DNA of 64,000 nucleotides from Branchipolynoe longqiensis (lineage: Eukaryota > Annelida > Polychaeta > Phyllodocida > Polynoidae). Shown here piece by piece: positions 55,255-64,000 of the stretch; position 1 is the stretch's first letter; every line of letters begins with the position of its first letter. The DNA lies in the NCBI GenBank assembly GCA_030323885.1, contig CM059193.1:53162749-53226748 (forward strand), read 5' to 3'. The translations under genes and the position numbers were made by a program. The notes beneath the pieces are model-generated. The model ran no database searches. It saw only the letters and a list, made by a program, of their open reading frames with translations, and had not been told where the DNA came from.

Positions 55255-55590
55255 CACCTCGACCCCATCATTCACAACCAAATTGTCCTAATAAATATTA
55301 TAATTAAATAAAATACCACTTGTTCTTCACCAACTTCCTTTTCCTGTGCATCGCGTGAATATGGCATATGGACTATGCTGCTGATACAGCGTAAATCAAT
55401 CAATTATCCTGTGCTAACCTTGGTCACTCACACCCTGTCCTAATCACTAACCATGGTAACCCCCACCCACCCCTGTTTGCAAGCACCAGGGGGCCCCTCT
55501 GCTGCACACTGTCCACTCTATGGGTGGGGAGGGAGGGGTGGGGGTGGGGCATGTGGTTTGGTGCGGAGGCCTGACCAGGGTTCAGTCAGG
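55255..55590. repeat. Block X, inverted copy of 47870-48175
   Basis: CATCATTCACAACCAAATTG TCCTAA and CACCCTGTCCTAATCACTAA CCATGGTAACC are the reverse complement of the block near 48 kb. Confidence 0.75.
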
Positions 55591-55693
55591 GAGATACCGA
55601 CACACAGCGTGAACACACACAGACACGAGGTGGATGCCCAGGCATCTGATCCCATTACCCGCCCCCCCCCCACACACACACCCACACACACAC

Positions 55694-56020
55694 TAAAGGC
55701 TGCATTCCATATACGCGTAATGCATAATGCGAATGCGAATGCGAATGCGACAAAAACTCGAAACGCCTTGAAACCTATGAGCTACATTCCATATACGCGT
55801 AATGCGTAATGCGAATGCGAATGCGAATAAAATCCATTATCCCGATCGCTCCATGTAGCGATCGGTGCGTAATGCGTAATGGTGCTGCGAATAGAAAAGC
55901 ATCAGTCGCATTTGTCCATTGATATAAGGCTGGAGGAGGCGACTGATAATTACGGACAGCCATGTAGGTTTATGCGGCGGACCTGTTAGGAAGCAGTCTT
56001 CATATTTGGGACGGTCCTAA
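55694..56020. mobile_element. Family B MITE end, left arm of the 5-kb structure
   Basis: CATTCCATATACGCGTAATG, CCGATCGCTCCATGTAGCGA centre, then TAATTACGGACAGCCATGTA GG and GGGACGGTCCTAACATCC. Confidence 0.85.
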
Positions 56021-56021
56021 C

Positions 56022-56497
56022 ATCCCTCTCTGTGTGTCTCTCTGTGTGTGTATCTGTGTCTCTGTGTGTGTGTCTCTGTGTCTGTGTCTGTGTGTGTCTG
56101 TGTGTGTGTCTCTGTGTGTGTGTCTCTGTGTCTGTGTGTGTGTCTGTGTGTGTCTGTGTGTGTGTCTCTGTGTTGTGTCTCTGTGTGTGTATCTGTGTGT
56201 GTCTGTGTGTGTCTGTGTGTGTGTCTGTGTGTGTGTCTCTGTGTTGTGTCTCTGTGTCTGTGTGTGTCTCTGTGTGTGTATGTGTGTGTGTCTCTGTGTG
56301 TGTGTCTCTGTGTCTGTGTGTGTCTGTGTGTGTCTGTGTGTGTGTCTGTGTGTGTGTGTCTCTGTGTGTGTGTCTCTGTGTTGTGTCTCTGTGTCTCTGT
56401 GTGTGTCTCTGTGTGTGTATCTGTGTGTGTCTGTGTGTGTGTCTGTGTGTGTGTCCGTCTCTGTGTGTGTCTCTGTGTTGTGTCTCTGTGTCTGCGA
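56022..56497. repeat. Microsatellite (TGTGTCTC)n
   Basis: TCTGTGTGTGTCTCTGTG units; long Cys/Val-rich open frames here are artefacts. Confidence 0.95.
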
Positions 56498-56588
56498 ACA
56501 GAAAAGCATCAGTCGCATTTGTCCATTGATATAAGGCTGGAGGAGGCGACTGATAATTACGGACAGCCATGTAGGTTTATGCGGCGGA
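56498..56588. repeat. Family B internal block, copy embedded in the microsatellite
   Basis: CAGAAAAGCATCAGTCGCAT to AGGTTTATGCGGCGGA; the same ~90-bp block is at 55895-55985 and 56993-57085. Confidence 0.9.
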
Positions 56589-56992
56589 TCTGTGTGTGTG
56601 TCTGTGTGTGTGTGTCTCTGTGTCTGTGTGTGTGTCTGTGTGTGTGTCTGTGTGTGTGTCTCTGTGCTGTGTCTCTGTTTGTATCTGTGTGTGTCTGTGT
56701 GTGTGTATGTGTGTGTGTGTGTGTGTGTCTCTGTGTTGTGTCTCTGTGTCTGTGTGTGTGTCTCTGTGTGTGTCTGTGTGTGTGTCTGTGTGTGTGTCTC
56801 TGTGTATGTGTGTGTCTGTGTGTGTGTCTGTGTGTGTCTGTGTGTGTGTGTCTCTGTGTGTGTGTCTCTGTGTTGTGTCTCTGTGTCTCTGTGTCTGTCT
56901 CTGTGTGTGTATCTGTGTGTGTCTGTGTGTGTGGCTCTGTGTGTGTGTCTCTGTGTGTGCTTCTCTGTGTTGTGTCTCTGTGTCTGCGAACA
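56589..56992. repeat. Microsatellite (TGTGTCTC)n
   Basis: As at 56022-56497; block plus array forms a ~495-bp higher-order unit repeated twice. Confidence 0.95.
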
Positions 56993-57165
56993 GAAAAGCA
57001 TCAGTCGCATTTGTCCATTGATATAAGGCTGGAGGAGGCGACTGATAATTACGGACAGCCATGTAGGTTTATGCTGTGGACCTGGTAGGAAGCAGTCTTC
57101 ATATTTGGGACGGTCCTAACATCCCTCGAAGCAAGCTAAACTGAGCCATGTTTGGACCATCCCAT
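56993..57165. repeat. Family B internal block, third copy
   Basis: Ends with AGTCTTCATATTTGGGACGG and AAGCAAGCTAAACTGAGCC; the same tail is found inverted at 60135-60215. Confidence 0.88.
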
Positions 57166-57592
57166 TCTCTGTGCATGTGTCTGTGTGTGTGTGTATCTGT
57201 GTCTGTGTGTGTGTCTGTGTGTGTGTCCCTGTGTGTGTGTCTCTGTGTGTGTCTCTGTGTTGTGTCTCTGTGTCTCTGAGTCTATGTGTGTGTGTCTCTG
57301 TGTTGTATCTGTGTGTGTATCTGTGTGTGTCTCTGTGTGTGTGTCTCTGGGTGTGTCTCTGTGTTGTGTCTCTGTGTCTCTGTGTGTGTCTGTGTCTTTG
57401 TGTCTCTGTTGCTGTGTGTGTGTCTGTGTGTATTTCTGTGTCTGTGTGTGTGTCTCTGTGTGTATGTCTCTGTGTCTGTGTGTGTCTCTGTGTGTGTCTG
57501 TGTATGTGTGTCTCACAGACAGAGACACACACAGAGACACGGAGACACAGACACACACATAGAGACACACACAGAGACACAGAGTTACACAC
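57166..57592. repeat. Microsatellite with strand switch at ~57515
   Basis: TGTGTGTCTC units up to GTATGTGTGTCTCACAGACA, then GAGACACACACAGAG. The switch makes a local hairpin-capable inverted repeat. Confidence 0.93.
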
Positions 57593-57635
57593 ACTTTTTA
57601 TATACTTTGTATATACTTCACTGCATAGCGCATAA

Positions 57636-58464
57636 AGGCCCTGTCACACTACGACGTTTCTCACCAACGTGCTTCGACGCGTGCCGACGGGTTGGGTTTT
57701 TGTTCAACACGTCGGTCCACCGGCGCGTTGCCGGCGCGTTACCGGCGCGTCGGTACATAGCAACGTGTGAATGGACACGTCGGCGCGCGTCGGGGCGCGT
57801 CGGGGCGCGTCGAGGTTTTGTGCATGCACAAAACTTTGGACGCGCGGCGACGCGCGCCAACGGGTTGGAGGGCGCGTTACGGACGCGTTAGCAACACGTC
57901 GACACGCGTTGGCGGCGCGCCGGCCGTACGCTGGCAGGACGTTGATCAACGTTGGTTAACGTTGGCTTTTTTCCCCCCAAAATGGGAGCGTTCCGTCGGC
58001 GCGTTGGGAAAGTCCCATCGACATGTTGTGGGCATGCCATTGGCGTTGCTCCAGCGTTTCTCGGCGCGTTGGACGTGTTGCCGGCGCGCCTGGATGCGTT
58101 GGCCGCGCGCTGTGGACGCGCTGCGGGCGCGTCCTAACGTGTTGCTGGCGGGTATGTACGGGTTCACGCAATAGCTAACACGATACCAATGCGCTGCCTC
58201 CACGCCGTAAACGCGCCGACAACGCGCCGACAGCGCGCCGACAACACGCCAATAACACGCTACCGACACGCTACATACATCCTAATAACACGCTACTAAC
58301 GCGCCAATAACACGCCAATAATGCGCCTCCAACCCGCCACTAACACGCTGCGCCGCGTCAAACTTTCTCCCAAAGCGCTGAAAAGTTTGACGTTTCTCGA
58401 CGGGTTGCAAATATTTTGTGCGTTGCCGGCGCGCCGGCGGAAGCGTCGTAGTGTGACAGGGCCT
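57636..58464. mobile_element. Family A palindrome-centred MITE, GCGCGT type, at the centre of the 5-kb structure
   Basis: TIRs AGGCCCTGTCACACTACGAC on both ends; target TAA at 57633-57635 and 58465-58467. The centre is a perfect 20-bp palindrome GTTTTGTGCATGCACAAAAC (57815-57834). Words GGCGCGTTGCC, CGTCGGGGCGCG and CTAATAACACGC. No protein. Confidence 0.93.
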
Positions 58465-58680
58465 TAACGCATAACGCAATACGCATTACGCGTATATGGA
58501 ATGATGGCATTCGCATAACGCATAACGCATTATGCATTACGCATTACGCATTAAGGGCGCATTCCATATACGCGTAATGCGTAATGCGTTATGCGTTACG
58601 CGTTATGCGTTATGCGAATGCCAGCATTCCATATACGCGTAATGCGTAATGCGTTATGCGTTATGCGTTATGCAGTGAAG
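58465..58680. mobile_element. Family B ends at the centre of the 5-kb structure
   Basis: AACGCATAACGCAATACGCA, CGCGTATATGGAATGATGGC, then TTAAGGGCGCATTCCATATA and GTAATGCGTTATGCG words: at least two opposed B termini. Confidence 0.75.
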
Positions 58681-58689
58681 TATATAAAA

Positions 58690-60132
58690 AGTGTGTGTGA
58701 CTATGTGTCTCTGTGTGTGTCTCTATGTGTGTGTCTGTGTCTCCGTGTCTCTGTGTGTGTCTCTGTGTGTGTGACTCTGTGTGTCTGTGTGTGTGTGACT
58801 CTGTGTCTCTGTGCATGTCCCTATGTGTGTGTCTGTGTCTCCGTGTCTCTGTGTGTGTCTCTGTGTGTGACTCTGTGTGTGTGACTCTGTGTCTCTGTGT
58901 GTGTCTCTATGTGTGTCTCTGTGTCTCTGACAAAGAGACACACACAGACACATATACACACAGAGACACACACAGAGACACACACAGAGACACACACAGA
59001 CACAGATACACACACAGAGACACACACAGAGACACAACACAGAGACACACACAGAGACACACACACAGACACACACACAGAGACACACACAGAGACAGAG
59101 ACACACACAGAGACACATATACACACACAGAGACACACACAGAGACACAACACAGAGACACAACACAGAGACACACACACAGACACACACAGAGACACAC
59201 ACAGAGACATACACAGAGACACACACACACAGACACACACACAGAAACACAGAGACACACACAGAGACACAGAGATACACACACAGACACACACACAGCA
59301 ACAGAGACACAAAGACACAGACACACAGAGACACTACACAGAGACACACACACAGAGACACACACAGAGACAGACACACAGACACACACAGAGACACACA
59401 CAGACACAGATACACACACAGAGACACACACACAGACACACAGACAGAATACAGAGACACACACACAGACACACACATACACACACAGACACACACACAG
59501 ACACAGAGACACACACAGACACACACACAGACACACACAGACACACACAGACACAGAGACACACACACAGACACAGATACACACAGAGACACACACAGAG
59601 ACACACACACAGACACAGAGACACACCACAGAGACACACACAGAGACACACACACAGACACACACAGAGACACACACCCACACAGACATACACACAGACA
59701 CAGAGACACACACACAGAGACACAGAGACACAGAGACACACACACAGACACACACACAGACACACACACACAGAAACACAGAGATACACACAGAGACACA
59801 GAGATACATACACAGACACAGACACACACACAGCAACAGAGACACAAAGACACAGAGACACAGACACACACAGAGACACAGAGACACAACACAGAGACAC
59901 ACACACAGAGACACACACAGAGACAGACACACACAGAGACACACACAGAGACACAAACAGAGACACACATAGACACAGATACACACACATAGACACACAC
60001 ACACAGACACAGAGACACAACACAGAGACACACACACAGACACACACACACAGACACACACAGACACACAAACAGAGACATGCATATAGACACAGATACA
60101 CACACAGAGACACACACACAGACACACACAGA
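58690..60132. repeat. Microsatellite with strand switch at ~58930
   Basis: 240 bp of TGTGTCTC units then 1.2 kb of the complement (GACACACACAGAGACACACA). Mirrors the left arm arrays. Open frames over 400 codons are artefacts. Confidence 0.95.
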
Positions 60133-60727
60133 GAATGGGACGGTCCAAACATGGCTCAGTTTAGCTTGCTTAGAGGGATGTTAGGACCGTCCCAAATATG
60201 AAGACTGCTTCCTCACAGGTCCGCCCCATAAACCTACATGTTTGCACCAGCTGTCCGTAATTATCAGTCGCCTCCTCCAGCCTTATATCAATGGACAAAT
60301 GCGACTGATGCTATTCTGTTCGCACCACCTTGTCCCGGCTGTCCGTAATTATCAGTCGCCTCCTCCAACCCTATATCAATGGACAAATGCGACTGATGCT
60401 TTTCTATCCGCCACATCTTTTACGCATTACGCATTACGCACCGATCGCTACAGGGACCGATCGGGATAATGAATTTCTGACGCATTCGCATTCGCATTAC
60501 GCATTACGCGTGTATGGAATGTAGCTCATAGGTTTCAAGGCGTTTCGATTTTTTGTCGCATTCGCATTCGCATTCGCATTACGCATTACGCGTATATGGA
60601 ATGCGCCCTTTACCCATTACGCGTATATGGAATGCGCCCTTTACGCGTATATGGAATGATGGCATTCGCATAACGCATAACGCATTACGCATTACGCATT
60701 ACGCGTATATGGAATGCGCCCTTTACA
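60133..60727. mobile_element. Family B MITE end, right arm of the 5-kb structure
   Basis: Reverse complement of 55694-56020 with the CAGTCGCCTCCTCCA block doubled (60260-60400), centre CCGATCGCTACAGGGACCGA at 60439-60458, and three copies of the terminus CGCGTATATGGAATGCGCCC near the end. Confidence 0.85.
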
Positions 60728-61188
60728 CTGACACCAGCTTCTAGCTTCCCTACCGTACACACGCCCCTTCTCCCGGACATCGCTCCCTCCTCCCTCCCCC
60801 CCCCCCCCATCTGATCCCCACCAGATATTTGTGGGTGGATGAGGGGGAAGAAGGGGGGGGGGGTGTAATTAGGCAGGCCAACCACTACACTCTCACATCA
60901 CTCCGCCATACAAACTGGATATATGCTTGGAGTTATTCCATACTGAATTACATCAGCGGAATATATTGTACCAATAGACTCTCATGTCAGGTGTTTGCCC
61001 ATCCTGGTTATTACTTCCCCCTCTTTCTCTCCAAGATGGCAGGATCGGTACTATCCAAGCCTTCATACTTAGCTAACTGTTCCAAGGGAGGGGTGTTTTT
61101 GTGTATTTCTTTCTTGTTGTAAATGCTATTTTATTCAGTGAATAAAGTTATTTTTTCAGCGCTAGAGCATTGGTCTTCCAGCCATAAT
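60728..61188. other. Unassigned stretch with a polyadenylation-type signal
   Basis: C and G runs at 60780-60865; GTGAATAAAGTTATTTTTTC near 61140 could be a transcript end, but no linked open frame is convincing. Confidence 0.35.
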
Positions 61189-61189
61189 G

Positions 61190-61401
61190 TAGCCAGGTGC
61201 ACAGCATTACTAGGATAGGGCAAGGACTGGTTGGCTCAGTTTCAGGATAATGTGACTGAGTGGGATATCAGGTCATGATGCCAACGGCCTGGTCTCCGAG
61301 TGGGATTGAGTTGCCATGAGTGTACACTGTTACAAGTCGCTGCCCGTCCTGATATGACCTTAAATGTTACCAGGATGTAAATCTCCAACAACCAACCAAC
61401 A
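61190..61401 (+). mobile_element. SINE, 5'-truncated
   Basis: AGGATAGGGCAAGGACTGGT, GATAATGTGACTGAGTGGGA, CCTGATATGACCTTAAATG and the CCAACAACCAACCAAC tail. Confidence 0.88.
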
Positions 61402-61742
61402 GTATATAATAAGTACTCTCCCAATTAATATTCCCATAATTCAATGTCCCTTTACAAAGCCTAGCTTGGAATAAAGTTTTATTCAGTTGTGGGGATGTGA
61501 TGCTGGTTATTGCTTAAGTTGATGGAGGTGTCACGTGTTAGGTAATGGGTTCAAGGCCAAGGGGTTGTGGGGTTATAGTTCTGAGAGTCACTCATGCTCA
61601 ACCGTAGTCATCCAAATCGCAGTGTCGTGGTGTGGGCTGGTGGGCGGATTCTGAAGTCCTTGTCCAAACCTCACGGGTTCAAAGTGGGGGTGGCGGCTTG
61701 CATTCATCAGTCGTTGGTCAGTCACTGTTCACTTCGGGCCTC
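61402..61742. other. Unassigned non-coding stretch
   Basis: No feature recognised. Confidence 0.35.
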
Positions 61743-61744
61743 GG

Positions 61745-62015
61745 GGGAGTTCGGTTCTCGGTGGAGTCAAACCAATGACTTTAAAAATTGATACTTGTCG
61801 CTTCCTAGGCAGGCGCTTGGCATTAACAGGATAGGGCAAGGACTGGTTAGCTCAGTGTCAGGATAATGTGACTGAGTAAAATATTGGGGCATGGTGCCAG
61901 TGGCCTGATTTGCAAGTGGGGCAACACTATAAAGTCGCCATGAGTGTGCACTGTCACAAGTCGGTACCCGTCCTGATATGACCTTAGATGTTGCCAGGAT
62001 GTCAAACTCCAACAA
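61745..62015 (+). mobile_element. SINE, lacking the A box
   Basis: GTTCGGTTCTCGGTGGAGTC (B-box end and linker), AAACCAATGACTTTAAAAAT, full body and GACCTTAGATGTTGCCAGGA tail; ends CTCCAACAAC. Confidence 0.88.
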
Positions 62016-62139
62016 CTGTTGACTTGTGTATGTGTAAGATGGTGTTTCAGGCTGTGTGTGATGGTTGTGCAATGGGAACGGAAGGCTGACTTTAGTAATA
62101 AAAACTGTATCCACCACACTGCCTTCGGCTTAATGCGTA

Positions 62140-62230
62140 CTTACAGATATATAGAGATTTATAGAGATAATGCGAGATATATAGAGATATATAGAGAAAC
62201 ATAGAGAAATATAAATAAATATTGAGATAT
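62140..62230. repeat. Microsatellite (GATATATA)n
   Basis: AGATATATAGAGATATATAG units; similar sequence continues at 62410-62550 and 63175-63265 between the MITEs. Confidence 0.8.
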
Positions 62231-62231
62231 A

Positions 62232-62407
62232 CAGTAAAACCTGCCTAACCGACCACCTCCACAAATCGACCAATCCCATGTATCGATCGCTTTATTTGGG
62301 TCCCAACAATACCATTGTAACCATATTAACTCCCTGAACTGACCACATCCCTAAATCGACCACTTAAAGTCAATCCCAAGGTCCGTCGATTTAGAGAGGT
62401 TTTACTG
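62232..62407. mobile_element. Family D small MITE (TA target, Tc1/mariner-pogo-like ends), copy 1
   Basis: CAGTAAAACCTGCCTAACCG ... GATTTAGAGAGGTTTTACTG with TA on both sides (62230-62231, 62408-62409). 176 bp. CAGT...ACTG ends with TA target are typical of Tc1/mariner/pogo-derived MITEs. Confidence 0.88.
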
Positions 62408-62553
62408 TATAGATATATAGAAATGCATAAAGATACATGAAAATATATTGAGATACATAGAGATCTATGAAGATACATAGTGATATGTTGAGATACATAG
62501 AGATCAACAGGGATATAGAGCGATAAAAATACAGAGAGCTATAGACAGACTTA

Positions 62554-63173
62554 AGCCCCGGTCACATACACGTTAGTGGAAATAGTTATCTGTAGATAGA
62601 TTAATGTGGGTGAAACGTGCTGTCACTACGTTCAACTACGTTAAGGTATGGCAGGTTTTGGTTGATCACCCACCTAATAGCATGGATAAATACGTTATGG
62701 CATGGATCCCGGTACGCTACAGTACGGATCCCGGTACATCCAACTATGTTGAACTACGTTGAACTACGTTGAACTACCCTCCACTATGTCCAACTATGTT
62801 CAACTTCGTCCACTAACGGTAATGTGACCATGACAGAATGGCCAAGGTTTGGTGTGGGTCAAAGTAGCTAGGGTATGTTAGAGTATGCTAGAGTATGCTA
62901 GAGTACATTAAGAAGTATGCTAGAGTATGGTAGAGTACGCTAGATTATGTTACCATCATGGAGGCTACGTCTGCCTCAAACGAACCTCTCTTTTGAACAT
63001 GTCCAAAGCTTAAATCGGAACTCACAGCTCACACACGTTCTTATCACGTTCTCACCACGGAGAAGTACAGATGCCTGTATGTTGCACTACGTTCAACTAC
63101 GTTCAACTACTTTCAACTACGTTAGCCTCAACTACGTTCAACTACGTCCACTAATGTGTATGTGACCAGGCCT
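62554..63173. mobile_element. Family A palindrome-centred MITE, CTACGTTGAA type
   Basis: Ends AGCCCCGGTCACATACACG and CGTGTATGTGACCAGGCCT-like inverse; flanks TTA (62551-62553) and TCA (63174-63176). Words TTGAACTACG, GTATGCTAGA and GGATCCCGGTAC. Centre CTTTTGAACATGTCCAAAGC at 62990-63009. The terminus differs from the other copies (GGTCACATAC versus TGTCACACTAC), so it is an outlying subfamily. Confidence 0.82.
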
Positions 63174-63266
63174 TCAGAGAGATATACAGAGACATAGAGA
63201 AATATAGGGAGGTATAGAGATATGTACAGATCTGGGGAAATAGGTATGTAGATATCTAGATATAGA

Positions 63267-63444
63267 CAGTAAAACCTCTCTAAATCGACTGACCTTGGGA
63301 CCAACTTTAACTGGTTGATTTAGGGAGGTGGTCGGTTTAGGGAGTTAGAATATGGTTACAATGGTATTGTTGGGACCCAAATAAAGCGATCGATATACGG
63401 GAGTGGTCAATTTGTGGAGGTGGTCGGTTAGGGAGGGTTTACTG
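63267..63444. mobile_element. Family D small MITE, copy 2 (inverted)
   Basis: CAGTAAAACCTCTCTAAATC ... GGGAGGGTTTACTG. Internal CAATGGTATTGTTGGGACCC is the reverse complement of copy 1 (GGGTCCCAACAATACCATTG). Confidence 0.88.
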
Positions 63445-63842
63445 TACATACTATATAGACATGCATAGATATACAGATACAGATATATATTGATATGCAT
63501 GGATATATATATATACTTAATAATTTTTACTCTGATTACATCCCATTCAATTTTGAAGTGTTGCTGTGAATTGACTTAGTTGAACTTTTGTAGCTCTGAT
63601 TCCTAGATCTCGATTATTATTGCGTTGCATTAGCAACATTGGGCCTAATCAGATAGAATAGCAAGCATGGATTTAAAATAAGACAGAAAGTCAGCTCGCC
63701 TTTTTTTTCTTTTTTTCTTGTTTTTTTAACTATTGATTCTTCAAATACATTTTTTCTTTGATTAGAGAAATAGGTTCATGTAATATATGCCTGGATTACA
63801 TTACTTTGTGAAGACAGGAAAACCGTATAGCTATGAAGAGTT
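63445..63842. other. Unassigned non-coding stretch
   Basis: Short TATA run at 63500-63515 and T runs at 63700-63730. No gene recognised. Confidence 0.35.
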
Positions 63843-64000
63843 AAGGCGCAAAACCCAGAAAAAGCCAATCCAAAAGTTGAGATAAATATTGGAATCAAAC
63901 CTTGAAAAAGCTGGTGATTTATTTACATTCCTACTTTTTGTTCATTGCTTCATGATCAGGTAATCACAAGAAAAGTGGAATTAGTGAGAATTAAAATTAT
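63843..64000. repeat. Block shared with the DNA upstream of the arrestin-like exon
   Basis: Same order and strand as 43305-43462, cut by the window end 120 bp before the place where the exon lies in the first copy. Confidence 0.75.

Larger units (their letters stand above)
55692..60727. repeat. 5-kb inverted-repeat structure built from family B ends and microsatellites
   Basis: Left arm: AAAGGCTGCATTCCATATAC, GTAATGCGAATGCG words, CAGTCGCATTTGTCCATTGA block, then AGCAGTCTTCATATTTGGGA CGGTCCTAAC and TGTGTCTC arrays. Right arm (60130-60727) has the same in reverse complement (GTTAGGACCGTCCCAAATAT, TCAATGGACAAATGCGACTG, TGGAATGCGCCCTTTA). The microsatellite changes strand toward the middle, and a family A MITE (57636-58464) sits at the centre, flanked by matching AACTCTGTG/ CACAGAGTT-like and GCAGTGAAGTATATA sequence. 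Confidence 0.85.

Noticed and set aside
57618..58269. Arg/Ala-rich frames of 60-135 codons
   Set aside because: They lie inside a family A MITE made of GCGCGT words, open on both strands.
56000..60201. Very long frames (up to 468 codons) on both strands
   Set aside because: Microsatellite translation in the 5-kb inverted structure.

Overview
This window reads as repeat-dominated, non-coding DNA from an animal nuclear genome, most likely a marine invertebrate. The grounds are tRNA-derived SINEs, non-LTR, gypsy and tyrosine-recombinase (Ngaro/DIRS-like) retroelements, many inverted-repeat MITE-like elements, satellites, long microsatellites, and one intron-flanked exon with metazoan splice sites. 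I cannot name the species. There are no operons, bacterial promoters, CRISPR arrays or intact tRNA/rRNA genes. Only one segment looks like host protein-coding sequence: an arrestin-domain exon at 43581-43715 (+).

Layout. 1-3.4 kb: end of a palindrome-centred MITE, a degenerate tandem repeat, SINE pieces and AT-rich DNA. 3.5-11.1 kb: non-LTR fragments; one of them (4.06-11.07 kb) is split by a complete but decayed gypsy element (5605-10422) with 4-bp target duplications. 11.6-17.4 kb: three palindrome-centred MITEs, a 2-kb array of a 55-bp satellite and AC-rich microsatellites. 18-25.2 kb: a 75-bp satellite carrying two dated MITE insertions, one swollen by a 2-kb inverted microsatellite. 25.9-34.8 kb: LINE fragments, a DIRS-like fragment, then an almost complete Ngaro-type element with split direct repeats. 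35-42.5 kb: SINEs, one carrying a solo LTR, a 5'-truncated LINE and GC-rich MITEs. 43.2-46.8 kb: the arrestin-like exon and, in its downstream intron, a 3-kb octamer minisatellite. 48.3-53.3 kb: an ATGCG-type MITE interrupted by an unusual 3.8-kb TATA-bearing element and its short derivative in tandem. 53.7-55.1 kb: an inverted pair of a third MITE family. 55.7-60.7 kb: a 5-kb inverted-repeat structure with a MITE at its centre. 60.7-64 kb: SINEs, a MITE flanked by two inverted smaller MITEs, and a repeat similar to the DNA just upstream of the arrestin exon.

The most unusual signal is a set of at least nine MITE-like copies (family A). They share TIRs of the type GGGGCTGTCACACTA, TTA/TAA target duplications and a central GTTTTGAACATGTTCAAAAC-type palindrome. 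The rest of each copy is written in a different short repeated 'word' (CCGGACAC, TAACGGAT, ACGTAACG, GCGCGT, or CTACGTTGAA). A second family (B) has the same architecture with the word ATGCGA and a different centre (CCGATCG...CGATCGG). No transposase for either is encoded here.
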